Assembly: GCA_963710315.1 (NCBI GenBank)
Contig: CAVPZW010000005.1
Span: forward strand, 62,001 to 126,000
DNA length: 64,000 bases
DNA from: Palsa-360 sp963710315
GTDB taxonomy: Bacteria > Acidobacteriota > Terriglobia > Acidiferrales > UBA7541
Direction: 5' to 3'
Position numbers and translations under genes: made by a program. The notes under the pieces were generated by a model that saw only the letters and a program-made list of their open reading frames with translations, ran no database searches and was not told the origin of the DNA. Numbering within the stretch: the first letter of the stretch is position 1; each line of letters begins with the position of its first letter. This document shows positions 44,421 through 54,171 of the stretch, one piece after another.

Positions 44421-45566
44421 ATGTCCAACTACGAATCACCCTGGATGAACGAAGAACTGCGCATGTTCCGCAAGACTGTCCGCGAATTTATACAAACGGA
44501 ATTCCTGCCTCGACAGGAAAAGTGGCGCGAGCAGCATCGGCCCGATGCGGAATCCTGGAAGCAGGCGGGCCAAACCGGACTATTGCTCCCCGATGTGCCC
44601 GAAGAATACGGCGGCGGGGGAGGCTCCTTCGCCCATCAGGCCGTGGTAACCGAAGAATTGACGCAGGCGGGAGTGCACTTCGGCTGCGGCGTTCAGAGCA
44701 TCGTCTCGCACTACATTCTTCAGTACGGAAACGAGGAACAAAAGCGCAAGTGGCTCCCTGCGCTGGCGCAGGGCGAACTCGTTGCAGCGATCGCCATGAC
44801 TGAGCCGTCGGCCGGCTCCGACCTGCAAGCCATCAAGACCACCGCGCGCCGCGACGGCAACGATTACATTCTCAACGGTTCCAAAACATTCATCACCAAC
44901 GGCTGGCACGCCGGCTTGGTATGTGTTGCCGCAAAGACCGATCCGAAGGCTGCCGCGTCCAAAGGCATTTCGATGATTGCCGTCGAAACCAAAGATCTCC
45001 CAGGCTACCGCGTGGGAAGCCCATTTGAAAAAGTGGGCATGCACGAAGTCGATACCTGCGAACTGTTCTTCGACGATGTGCGCGTCCCGTGCGCGAATCT
45101 CCTGGGAGCAGCCGAAGGCGCTGGCCTTTCGCAGATGATGGAGCAATTGCGCTACGAGCGCGTGATGATCGGAGTGGGCGCGGTGGCGACCGCGGAGCGT
45201 GCGGTGGCCATCACCACCAAGTACGCGAAAGAGCGCAAAGCCTTTGGCCAGACGCTGGTTGAATTTCAGAATACGCGTTTCAAGCTGGCGCAGTGCAAGA
45301 CGGAAGCACACATTGGCAGGGTATTTATCGACAACTGCATCATGCGATTCATCGCCGGTCAATTGGATGCGGTGACCGCCGCCATGGCCAAGTATTGGCT
45401 CACCGAGTGCCAGTGCCGAATCGTCGACGAATGCGTTCAGCTGCACGGCGGCTACGGCTATATGACGGAGTACCCCATCGCCCGCATGTGGATGGACAGC
45501 CGGGTGCAGCGCATCTATGCGGGCACAAATGAAATCATGCTGGAATTGATTGGCTGGTCGCTCTGA
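44421..45566 (+). CDS. Acyl-CoA dehydrogenase
   Basis: A 381-residue FAD enzyme that introduces an alpha,beta double bond in acyl-CoA (or acyl-carrier) thioesters. Signatures are AIAMTEPSAGSDLQ (near residue 125), the FAD-contact KTFITNG, and HGGYGYMTEYP. At the position where medium- and short-chain enzymes have the catalytic Glu (IYEGT) this protein has IYAGT; the base is probably E246 in LRYERVMIG, as in isovaleryl- and long-chain-type enzymes. It is divergent from the phosphopantetheinyl transferase and lies inside the NRPS neighbourhood, but it may be unrelated to the peptide. Confidence 0.9.
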   Translation: MSNYESPWMNEELRMFRKTVREFIQTEFLPRQEKWREQHRPDAESWKQAGQTGLLLPDVPEEYGGGGGSFAHQAVVTEELTQAGVHFGCGVQSIVSHYILQYGNEEQKRKWLPALAQGELVAAIAMTEPSAGSDLQAIKTTARRDGNDYILNGSKTFITNGWHAGLVCVAAKTDPKAAASKGISMIAVETKDLPGYRVGSPFEKVGMHEVDTCELFFDDVRVPCANLLGAAEGAGLSQMMEQLRYERVMIGVGAVATAERAVAITTKYAKERKAFGQTLVEFQNTRFKLAQCKTEAHIGRVFIDNCIMRFIAGQLDAVTAAMAKYWLTECQCRIVDECVQLHGGYGYMTEYPIARMWMDSRVQRIYAGTNEIMLELIGWSL

Positions 45567-45654
45567 TTTGCTGAGAATCTATTGGAGATCGAAGAATTGT
45601 AGGGAACCCTCTTGGGCGGCGCCCGGCGAACTAATTGTCAAGAAATTCATGCCG

Positions 45655-46695
45655 TCAGGAACTAGCACTTGCACTGCGGGCTTTGCGGCCTTCCGGAATT
45701 GACGCAAAGGCGTCAGACATCTCCTGAAATTGCTCCTCTGGCAATACCATCGGTACAACTGGTGTACGGAATCGCCTCAACAATCCTTTCCAGATTGAGG
45801 CGGCTACCATCGGAAATGTCCCAAAGAGCAGCCGTAGCGCGAACATTCGCTGCCCTTCCCGCCAACAATACCGCAGGGCCCAGTTCGAGGCTCTTCCGCC
45901 GATGACGGCATAGCGATCCCAGCGGCGCTCGCTTCCCCCAGGATATTCTCCCCTGCGTTCTGAGTTGGCCAGCAAGAGAATTCCGTTGGCGATTGCCTTC
46001 ACATTGCGGAGGCTGTTGTCATCGTGCATGCGATACCCAAACGTACAGGGTTTTTGCACGATGATGCACGGCCCATAGGTGCCGGCCTTAAGCAATAGGT
46101 TGTAGTCGTCATTCACCACAACTGTCCTCTCGCTGTACGGTCCGAGCGTCCTTGTATCCAGTGGCAGATTTCTGGTCGAGGCGGTGCCATAACTCCCGAT
46201 TTGATCGAACACCGACTTTCGCATGACGACGCTGTTAGCGCCGAGTTGCACGATTCTCGCCAGGTAGTCCCGGCACTCTAGGACTTCCGCCGGGCACGCT
46301 CTTGCTTCCTCTTCTGGAATCGCTTGTCCGTCTTGAAATTGCCATGCCATGCCAATAATCAAAGGCGGGGAATCAAACGTTCGGACGATCTGGTCATGTA
46401 TGGCCATCGCGTGGGGGAAAATAAAATCGTCGCTGTCCAGCCTCCAGATATATTCCCCTTCAGCCATAGCGGCCGCCGTATTGCATGCGGCTTCGGGCCC
46501 TTGATTGGGCTGTTGCGCAAACTTAATGCGATTTCCGTAGGATTTCAGGATTTCAAGCGAACCGTCCGTGGATCCATCGTCTACTGCGATGAGTTCAAAA
46601 TTGGTGAACGTCTGCGACAACACCGAGTCGATTGCCTGGCGCAGGTACTTTTTCCGATTGTAGACCGGCATCACTACACTGAATCGCACTGCCAT
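45655..46695 (-). CDS. Glycosyltransferase family 2
   Basis: About 346 residues from ATG 46695. It starts FSVVMPVYNRKKYLRQAIDS, with the nucleotide-binding AVDDGSTDGSL and the DxD-like metal site RLDSDDF near residue 95. The rest has the usual GT-A acceptor region, and the C-terminal part has an amphipathic or membrane-associated section (LRLLFGTFPMVAASIWKG). It inverts the anomeric configuration of a UDP- or GDP-sugar on transfer. It lies 258 bp downstream of the NRPS, so glycosylation of the peptide or of a cell-surface acceptor are both possible. Confidence 0.87.
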   Translation of the reverse strand: MAVRFSVVMPVYNRKKYLRQAIDSVLSQTFTNFELIAVDDGSTDGSLEILKSYGNRIKFAQQPNQGPEAACNTAAAMAEGEYIWRLDSDDFIFPHAMAIHDQIVRTFDSPPLIIGMAWQFQDGQAIPEEEARACPAEVLECRDYLARIVQLGANSVVMRKSVFDQIGSYGTASTRNLPLDTRTLGPYSERTVVVNDDYNLLLKAGTYGPCIIVQKPCTFGYRMHDDNSLRNVKAIANGILLLANSERRGEYPGGSERRWDRYAVIGGRASNWALRYCWREGQRMFALRLLFGTFPMVAASIWKGLLRRFRTPVVPMVLPEEQFQEMSDAFASIPEGRKARSASASS

Positions 46696-46831
46696 CGCAT
46701 CAGACCTTTCCAGCTGGGCCTCACATTCTACAACCGTTACCTTTATTTCAAGACAGGATTCTGTCATGTTTTCAGCCGCACTTGCGCCGGCGTGAATCCA
46801 AAGCATTAACACTTATGGTATCGATTTTTTG

Positions 46832-46849
46832 CGTGGCAGCCTTGCCACG
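46832..46849. repeat. Hairpin CGTGGCA-GCCT-TGCCACG
   Basis: Perfect 7-bp stem in the interval between the NRPS stop and the GT2 start, followed by a third CGTGGCA half-site at about 46857-46863. It may be a processing or regulatory site for GT2. No T-run suitable for a terminator is present on the minus strand. Confidence 0.6.
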
Positions 46850-46953
46850 GGCAGTGCGTGGCAAGGAATTGAAACTCCATGTAAATCGATTCGGTTGGAT
46901 TGAGATTGGGAAGGCGGGATTGTAAGGGCGGGCTAACTAAATTTCTATTCGCT

Positions 46954-49900
46954 TCAAGCTTTCACCGGAACCTTCATTTCCTGCCGTTCCTGAGCGGCTT
47001 TCAGGCGCTGCGAGATTTCCCTCCCGAGGCGCAAAACATTCGGTAAGGACATCATATTTTGCTGGTGCCCAGGGATTTCGCAGACATCTAGATGGCCGGT
47101 GAGGACATTTTTCCAGCCCAGCACTTCGTCGATATTCTGCCCGGCGAGTTGCTTGCTTGCGCGAAACAGGATGACATCGCTCGCATAGGGCTGGGGCGCA
47201 AATTCATGCATGGCCCGCTCATGTTCGTCGCCCAAAACTTCGAGAATGTAATTCATCGGCAGCTTGGATGGTTCCGTGCTTTCCTTTTCAGCCAAACGGT
47301 CGAGCAACATGGCGGCTCTGGCCCCGGCACGATCCCAAAAATGCCGGCCTCGCTCCACAAAATAATTCAACCCGCGATGAGAGAGATTTTCCATTTCCAA
47401 GTCGATTCGCTTTGCAAGGGAATAGCGAATGCGCTGAAGCCGAGTGATCCCCGGTTTGAATCGAACGGCATCCGGATGTGTCGATTGAATCAGTATGAGC
47501 AGCGCGACTTCCTGCCCCGCTTCGCTGAGTTGCCTGGCCGCCGCCAATGCTATGGATCCGCCGAGGCAGAAGCCGCCGAGATAATATGGACCTTCCGGCT
47601 GGAAGCTTCTGATTTCCTCGACGTAGTCCGCGGCCATTTCTTCGATGGAGCGGCCCTTCACGATCTTGCCGTCCAAGCCTCTGGCCTGAAGGGCGTACAC
47701 CGGTTGGTCCGGATCCAGTTGGTTTGCCAGCGGGTAATACTCGATCACGTTGCCGCCATGAGAATGCATCAGAAACAGCGGAGGCTTGGACCCTCCCGCA
47801 CGGAGGGGAACCAAGGATGACCACTGCGGGGTCCAATTTTCCTTGCGCAAAATTTCGGCCAGTTCCGCAACGGTTGGAGCCTGCAGCAACGTTGCAAGAG
47901 GCAGGCGCGTTCCGAAAAGTTTCTCGACCTCGGCGACAATTCGCACGGCCAGCAGCGAGTGTCCTCCCAAATCAAAGAAATTGTCGTGCAACCCCACCCG
48001 CTTCACATTCAATACTTTCGCCCAGATTTGCGAGAGCATCTGCTCAATCGTATCCCGCGGCGCGGCGGATTCCACTGCACCTTCCGCGGGCCGATCGTCC
48101 GGAGCGGGCAAGGCCTTGCGATCGATTTTTCCATTGGGCGTCAGCGGCAGCCGTTCCATGGCCACATAACTCGTGGGAACCATGTATTCCGGCAGGGCTT
48201 TCTTCAGGTGTTCGCGCAATGCGGCGGCATCAACGGGCGCCGATTCTTTTCGTGTTTCATAGTAGGCGACCAGCCGCTTCATGCCCGGCTTGTCCTCGCG
48301 CACCATCGCAAAGCATTTGCGAACCGCGGGGTGCCTCTCCATGGCCGCTTCAATTTCACCCAGCTCGATGCGGAATCCGCGCAGCTTCACTTGATGATCC
48401 GCGCGGCCCACATAGCGAATATCGCCGTCGGGCAGCCAGTTGCAGACATCGCCGGTGCGATACATGCGAGCGCCGGGCCGCCCACTGAACGGATCCGGCA
48501 GAAAACGTTCATTCGTCAGATCGGCACACCCGTAGTAACCGCGAGCCACGCCAGCGCCGGCGATATACAGTTCGCCCGGCACTCCAATGGGAACGGGCTT
48601 GCGATTTGCGTCCACGATGTAAACCTGCGTATTCGCGATGGGCTTGCCAATGGTTACGGCTCCGCCTCGCGGCACCAGCGTGTACGTCGAGTACGTGGTG
48701 GTTTCCGTCGGGCCGTAAAGGTTGTACACGCGCTCCACTTTGGTCGTGGCATAAATCTGAGCCGCAAGCGAATCAGACAGCGGCTCGCCGGCCAGATTGA
48801 TGGTCTTCACGGAGTCGGGGACGCCGCCCACGCGCAGCAATTCGGAAATGGCCGAGGGAACTGTATTGATCAGCGTAATCTCGTTTTTTGCCTGCAAGTT
48901 TGGCAGCTGGAGAACGTCGGGAGCAATGATGACTTTTCCTCCCGCCGAGAGCGTCACGAACATCTCGAAAACAGAAAGATCGAAACAGATGGACGTGGCA
49001 AACAGGACGCCTTGCAGCTCCTTTGCGCTGAATACCTGGTGTCCCCATTCCATGAATGAGGCTGCGCAGCGGTGTTCCAGCGCTACGCCTTTGGGGCGGC
49101 CCGTGGAACCGGAAGTAAAGAGCACGTAAGTCAAATTTTCCGGCTTTGAGTTCGATACCGGATTGTCATCGGCCTGCGCCGCAATCTTCGCCCAATCCGA
49201 ATCCAGGCACACCGTTTTCCCGGCGAATTCAGGCAGTTCGTTGACCAGTGATTTCTGCGTGAGCACAATGGGCGCTTTGGAATCTTGCAAAATGTAGCCG
49301 ATGCGCTCTTTCGGATAGGCTGGATCCATGGGAACGTATGCGCCGCCTGCTTTCACAATTCCCAGCAGCCCGACAATCATTTCCAGAGACCGTTCCACGA
49401 AGACTCCCACCAGAATCTCCGGCCCCACTCCCAGCCCCTGCAAATAGTGAGCCAGCTGATTGGCCCGGCGATTCAATTCCCCGTAGGTGAGTCTTTTTTT
49501 ATCGAACACCAACGCCACTTGATCCGGCGTTCGCGCCGCCTGCTCTTCGACCAATTCATGCACGCAGCGATTCATCCCGGCATAATTCACGGCCGTCTGG
49601 TTCCAGCCCACCAGCAGCTGTTCCCGCTCGGCGCCGGTCAGCATCGTCAGTTTGGAGATGCTCTGTTCGGGATCTTCGGCGATTGCTTCCAGAAGCCTCT
49701 GGTAATGCCCACACATGCGCTGAATCGTGGCGGCATTAAACAAGTCGCTGTTGTACTCGAACATTCCTTCCAGGCCGTCCTTGGTCTCGGAGATCACCAG
49801 GGTCAGGTCAAACTTGGAAGTTCCCGTGGAGAGATCGCGATTGCCGGAAGCCCGCGATACTTCCGAGACTCCATCCGGATTGTGAAGAACGAACATCACC

Positions 49901-52900
49901 TGGAATACAGGGGAGCGGCTGGGGTCGCGTTCCGGAGCCAGATCGGCCACCAGGCGATCGAAGGGCAGATCGGGGTGCGCATAGGCTCCCAGGGCGCGTT
50001 CGCGCACTTGTTGCAGAAGGGAGAGAAAATTCATGCGCTCGCTGAATTGCGCGCGCAGCACCACCGTGTTGAGAAAATAGCCGAGCAATTTTTCCGTTTC
50101 GCTGCGCGTGCGCCCCGAAATCGGAGTTCCCACTAGAATATCTTCCTGGCCCGTGTAGCGGTGCAGCAGCGTGGCAAAGCCCGCCTCGAGCAGCATAAAC
50201 ATTGTTGCCTGCTGTTCGCGGCTCAACGATTTCAATTGTTCCAAAAGATCCTTCGGCAACTGGAAGGATTCAATGGCGCCGCGGAAGGCCTGCGTGGCGG
50301 GACGCGGCTTGTCCGTTGGCAACTCCAGGACCGTTGGCGCGCCGGACAATTCTTTCTTCCAGTAGGATTCCTGCCGCTGGTAGGCATCGCCTTTCAGCCA
50401 GTCCCGCTGCCAGGCGGCAAAATCCGCATATTGGATGGGCAGCTCGGAAAGAGGAGAGGGAAGTCCTTGCGAAAACGCGTGGTACAGCTGGGTCACTTCG
50501 TCGTGGAACAGCTCCATCGACCATTCGTCGGCGATGATGTGGTGAATGGTCAGCAGCAGCCTGTGTTCCCGTTCGCCGAAGTGCACCATGGCCACGCGGA
50601 ACAGCGGCGCCTGGGACAGATCGAAAGGTTTTCGTCCCTCTTCCTGCACTATGCGTTTCCATTCGCGTTCCCGCCGGTCGCCGCCGAATGAACCGAGATC
50701 GATTTCCTTGAAGGCCAGATCGATCCGCGTCAATACGGTTTGCATTGGCCGCCCGTCGACATAAGAAAAAGTGGTGCGCAGAACTTCGTGCCGCCGCACT
50801 AGCTCATCCAAAGTTTTCTGGATCGCGTCCGCATTGTACGTGCCCTCGAAGCGAATCACGTCCACAACGTTGTAAACAGGGCTATGTGGCGCCAGTTGGT
50901 TCAGGAACCACAATTGTTCCTGAGCGAAGGAAAGTGGCGACGGCCCCGCAGTCTTCCGCCGCTCGATGTGCCGTGTGCCGCCTGCTGCGTTTCTGGACTC
51001 GGCGAGAACGCCGGCAAGACCGGCAATGGTGGGATGCTCGAACAAATCCTGCGTCGCCAGATCCACGTCGAACACATCGCGGATGCGCGAAATTATCTTG
51101 ATGGCCAGGAGGGAGTGACCGCCGAGATCGAAGAAATCATCGGTCACACCGGGATTCTCGACCTTCAATATTTCCGTCCAAATCGCCACCAGAGCCTTCT
51201 CCGTCTCTGTCTGCGGCCGCGCGCGATTGCTAGAGGCAATGCTTGCGGAGTTGGACGCCTCTCCAATGGAAACTTCCGCGGAATCCGCCCCGGCGCGAGC
51301 CTCGCTGCCTTCCGCGCGCCCCACTCCTGGAGCGGGCAAAGCTTTTCGATCGACCTTCCCGTTGGTGGTCAGCGGGAAAGTGTCGAGCAGCACAAAGTGC
51401 GCGGGGACCATATATTTGGGAAGCTTCTGCTGCAGGGACTGGCGAAGCTCCTCCACTGAAAGTTTTCCGCCATCCACGGGGATCGCGTAGGCCACAAGCT
51501 GCTTGTCTCCGGGCTCATCCTCGCGCGCGAGCACCGCGCACATTTTCACTCCGGAACATTCCATCAGCGCCGATTCAATTTCTCCCAGCTCGATGCGATA
51601 TCCGCGGACTTTTACCTGGCTATCGATGCGCCCAAGAAATTCCAGATTGCCGTCTTTACGGTAGCGCGCCAGGTCCCCCGTTCTATAGAGGAGCGCACCC
51701 TCGCGGCCCGAGAACGGATCGGGAAGAAATTTTTGCTGATTCAGCTCTGGCCTGTTCAGATAGCCGCGGGCAACGCCGTCGCCGCCGATGTACAACTCTC
51801 CGGCAACTCCGGCGGGAACGGGATTCCGGTGGCGGTCCAAAACATAAAGCTGCGTGTTGGCAATGGGCCTGCCGATGATCACCGAGCCGCTTCTCGGATC
51901 CTCCGCGCGCACTTCGTAGACACAGCAGCCCACAACGGTTTCGGTCGGCCCGTACTCGTTGATCAATCGAGTTTGCGGCGCGAAATCACGCCACAGTCTC
52001 AGGCTTTCGGCCATCAGATTTTCTCCGCCGATGACAAACACTTTTGTCATGGCGGCCGCTTCGCCGGGCTTGATCTCCTGGCTCAACAACTCCAGGTGGG
52101 CGGGAGTAATCTTGACCAGGTTCCGGCCCCCGCGTCGCAGCGCTGCAAGCAGCGATTGCGCGCCCACATCTTCAGGCAGGAGTTCGATATTTCCTCCAGC
52201 CAGAAGAGCGGGATACATGCTGGTCACGGTCAAATCGAACGAAATGGAAGAATGAACGGGAACGGAACCGCCCTGTTCCACAGCGTATGTGCGAATCGCC
52301 CAGGTCAGATAATTGGCCAGGCCGCTGTGCAGGATCATGGCCCCTTTGGGCTCGCCCGTCGATCCGGAGGTGTACATCACGTAGGCCAAGTTCGATGGCG
52401 CGGCAATCGGTTCAGGATTCGCGGAACTTTCCCTGGAGATCTCGGCCCAATCGGAATCCAGCAGAATTGTCTTATCGGCGGCGGTTGGAAAAAGGCGCTT
52501 CAGGTCGGCGCTGGTCAGCAAAAATTTCGCGGCGGAATCGTTCATCATGAACGACAGGCGGTCCTGCGGATATGCCGGGTCCAACGGCACATAAGCACCG
52601 CCCGCCTTCCAAATTCCCACTAGCCCAATCACCATTTCCGGCGTGCGGTTCAGGCAAACGCCAACCAGCGTTTCAGGCCCCACTCCGCGATTGCGCAGAT
52701 AGTGCGCCACTTGATTGGCGCGCTCGTTCAGCTGGCGATAGCTGAGGGTTGTTCCCTGATACACAACCGCCGCAAGATCCGGAGTTTTCGCCGCCTGCCG
52801 CTCAAATAATTCATGGATGCAACTATTCGGGTACGCGGCGGCGGTGCTGTTCCACTCGTGCACGATTCGATTTTGTTCGTCGGCGCCCAGCATGGGAATT

Positions 52901-53736
52901 TCCGAAACGGGTTTGCCGGAATTTTGGCAAGCGCCTGCCAGCAGATTTTGCTGATGCTGAATTATTTCAGCGATGGTGCCACGGTCGAATAAACCGCTGG
53001 CGTAGGCAACCGTCCCGAGCAATTGATCGCCGCGATCCACAAAAGAAAAATTCAAGTCCGTTGTGGAAGTTCCTGAATTTTCCCACGAAAGTTGAGACGG
53101 ATGCGATGCTGATACGTTGAACAGCGGATTGCCGTCCAACGCATGACCAGGACGAATTTCCTCGAGAACTTCGGCAAATGGCACGCCTGCATGGGCCGCG
53201 GCATCCGTGTAGACGGCCTGCACGCGCGATTGAAGCTCGATAAACGTGGGTTCGCCCGAAAGATCCACGCACAAAGCCAGAGGATTTTCTGAATTGTCCG
53301 ATGTGCCGCCGATCACTATTTCATCCTGCCCGGAGTATCGCTGCAGCAGCACGGCGATTCCAGCCAGAAGGGTGGCGTAGAGCGAGCAACCGGACGCTTT
53401 GCTGAGCCGTTTCAGCTCGCGAACGATGCTCTCGGGCAACTCGAAATGTTCTACAGCAGTTCGACGATTTGCTTGGGAAGGTCTCGGCCGATCATACGGC
53501 AACTGAAGCCGCTGCAGCTCGCCGGACAACTGGCCGCGCCAGTAGTTCAGGCGATCGGAACGATTATCAGAGGCTTGGGCATCGGAAACCGCATCGGCAA
53601 TATCCGACGTGTCGGTTCCTTCTCCATTAGCCCGATTTGGCGGAGGCGGAAACAATTCGTTGGGCTCAGCTATCTTGCTTTCCCGGCTCAATGGATCGTA
53701 CTCCCATACTCTACTACTGAAAGCCTTGTGGTGCAC
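46954..53736 (-). CDS. Bimodular non-ribosomal peptide synthetase, half C-A-T-C-A-T-TE
   Basis: A 2260-residue assembly line. Residues 63-270: only the C-terminal half of a condensation domain, with no HHxxxDG. A1 310-800 (YTSGSTGEPKG 455-465, K794). T1 Ser875 in LGGHS. C2 933-1370 with HHIIADE at 1065-1071. A2 1395-1880 (K1870). T2 Ser1927. Thioesterase 1980-2250 with GFCLGG, so the nucleophile position is Cys2057, and His2224 in PGHQQ. The specificity residues aligned by eye to PheA give DLTKVGEVGK for A1 (known Asn-type code) and DLFNNALTYK for A2 (known Ala-type code). No epimerase is seen. The GTG start 53736 lies about 40 nt behind a candidate sigma-54 promoter. The product is predicted to contain Asn and Ala. 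Confidence 0.93.
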   Translation of the reverse strand: MHHKAFSSRVWEYDPLSRESKIAEPNELFPPPPNRANGEGTDTSDIADAVSDAQASDNRSDRLNYWRGQLSGELQRLQLPYDRPRPSQANRRTAVEHFELPESIVRELKRLSKASGCSLYATLLAGIAVLLQRYSGQDEIVIGGTSDNSENPLALCVDLSGEPTFIELQSRVQAVYTDAAAHAGVPFAEVLEEIRPGHALDGNPLFNVSASHPSQLSWENSGTSTTDLNFSFVDRGDQLLGTVAYASGLFDRGTIAEIIQHQQNLLAGACQNSGKPVSEIPMLGADEQNRIVHEWNSTAAAYPNSCIHELFERQAAKTPDLAAVVYQGTTLSYRQLNERANQVAHYLRNRGVGPETLVGVCLNRTPEMVIGLVGIWKAGGAYVPLDPAYPQDRLSFMMNDSAAKFLLTSADLKRLFPTAADKTILLDSDWAEISRESSANPEPIAAPSNLAYVMYTSGSTGEPKGAMILHSGLANYLTWAIRTYAVEQGGSVPVHSSISFDLTVTSMYPALLAGGNIELLPEDVGAQSLLAALRRGGRNLVKITPAHLELLSQEIKPGEAAAMTKVFVIGGENLMAESLRLWRDFAPQTRLINEYGPTETVVGCCVYEVRAEDPRSGSVIIGRPIANTQLYVLDRHRNPVPAGVAGELYIGGDGVARGYLNRPELNQQKFLPDPFSGREGALLYRTGDLARYRKDGNLEFLGRIDSQVKVRGYRIELGEIESALMECSGVKMCAVLAREDEPGDKQLVAYAIPVDGGKLSVEELRQSLQQKLPKYMVPAHFVLLDTFPLTTNGKVDRKALPAPGVGRAEGSEARAGADSAEVSIGEASNSASIASSNRARPQTETEKALVAIWTEILKVENPGVTDDFFDLGGHSLLAIKIISRIRDVFDVDLATQDLFEHPTIAGLAGVLAESRNAAGGTRHIERRKTAGPSPLSFAQEQLWFLNQLAPHSPVYNVVDVIRFEGTYNADAIQKTLDELVRRHEVLRTTFSYVDGRPMQTVLTRIDLAFKEIDLGSFGGDRREREWKRIVQEEGRKPFDLSQAPLFRVAMVHFGEREHRLLLTIHHIIADEWSMELFHDEVTQLYHAFSQGLPSPLSELPIQYADFAAWQRDWLKGDAYQRQESYWKKELSGAPTVLELPTDKPRPATQAFRGAIESFQLPKDLLEQLKSLSREQQATMFMLLEAGFATLLHRYTGQEDILVGTPISGRTRSETEKLLGYFLNTVVLRAQFSERMNFLSLLQQVRERALGAYAHPDLPFDRLVADLAPERDPSRSPVFQVMFVLHNPDGVSEVSRASGNRDLSTGTSKFDLTLVISETKDGLEGMFEYNSDLFNAATIQRMCGHYQRLLEAIAEDPEQSISKLTMLTGAEREQLLVGWNQTAVNYAGMNRCVHELVEEQAARTPDQVALVFDKKRLTYGELNRRANQLAHYLQGLGVGPEILVGVFVERSLEMIVGLLGIVKAGGAYVPMDPAYPKERIGYILQDSKAPIVLTQKSLVNELPEFAGKTVCLDSDWAKIAAQADDNPVSNSKPENLTYVLFTSGSTGRPKGVALEHRCAASFMEWGHQVFSAKELQGVLFATSICFDLSVFEMFVTLSAGGKVIIAPDVLQLPNLQAKNEITLINTVPSAISELLRVGGVPDSVKTINLAGEPLSDSLAAQIYATTKVERVYNLYGPTETTTYSTYTLVPRGGAVTIGKPIANTQVYIVDANRKPVPIGVPGELYIAGAGVARGYYGCADLTNERFLPDPFSGRPGARMYRTGDVCNWLPDGDIRYVGRADHQVKLRGFRIELGEIEAAMERHPAVRKCFAMVREDKPGMKRLVAYYETRKESAPVDAAALREHLKKALPEYMVPTSYVAMERLPLTPNGKIDRKALPAPDDRPAEGAVESAAPRDTIEQMLSQIWAKVLNVKRVGLHDNFFDLGGHSLLAVRIVAEVEKLFGTRLPLATLLQAPTVAELAEILRKENWTPQWSSLVPLRAGGSKPPLFLMHSHGGNVIEYYPLANQLDPDQPVYALQARGLDGKIVKGRSIEEMAADYVEEIRSFQPEGPYYLGGFCLGGSIALAAARQLSEAGQEVALLILIQSTHPDAVRFKPGITRLQRIRYSLAKRIDLEMENLSHRGLNYFVERGRHFWDRAGARAAMLLDRLAEKESTEPSKLPMNYILEVLGDEHERAMHEFAPQPYASDVILFRASKQLAGQNIDEVLGWKNVLTGHLDVCEIPGHQQNMMSLPNVLRLGREISQRLKAAQERQEMKVPVKA

Positions 53737-53787
53737 GGCTATCCCAGAGTGAACAGGCCAGAATGAATTTGCCTAACGAAGATAATT

Positions 53788-53803
53788 TGCAATTGCCATG
53801 CCA
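53788..53803 (-). promoter_or_regulatory. Candidate sigma-54 (-24/-12) promoter for the NRPS
   Basis: Read on the minus strand it is TGGCATGGCAATTGCA, one base from consensus TGGCACG-N4-TTGCA. The GG and GC elements have the required 12-base offset. The transcript would start near 53777, about 41 nt upstream of the NRPS GTG. The 53737-54171 interval holds no gene that I recognise. Confidence 0.65.
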
Positions 53804-53935
53804 TTTGAAATACCAAGACCTGCCAGGCCGCCATAGCCTATAAACGCACAACTCGCTGAAATGCAATCGGTTACAGGTTGGATGGACTGGAACTAGTGTA
53901 GCCGGGAAAGCCAGAAATTTGCGCACCTCTCCCTG

Positions 53936-53956
53936 TGTGGGAAAACCATTTCCACA
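53936..53956. promoter_or_regulatory. Near-palindrome upstream of the sigma-54 site, possible activator site
   Basis: TGTGGGAAAACCATTTCCACA, arms matching apart from one extra G. It lies about 145 bp upstream of the candidate promoter, a usual distance for enhancer-binding proteins. No such activator gene is in the window. Confidence 0.35.
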
Positions 53957-54171
53957 TTTTCCCTGTCACATCCATCAAGGTTCGCCAAATGCGAGCGTGA
54001 ATAGCATCGAAGATGGAGGCAAGCATCTGCTCCCGGAAAGAAGACCAACATCGGAAACGATGCGCGTGCGCAGTGGAACCGCCACTAAGGCTGTCCCGCG
54101 CACGCTCAACTTAACTCAAGAAAGAACCACTCTTGAGCACCGGTCAAATGGAAGCGCCGCTGGCCCTGAAA

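Noticed and set aside
53737..54171. Missing first half of the NRPS condensation domain in another frame
   Set aside because: The minus-strand frames in this interval show no condensation-domain motif.
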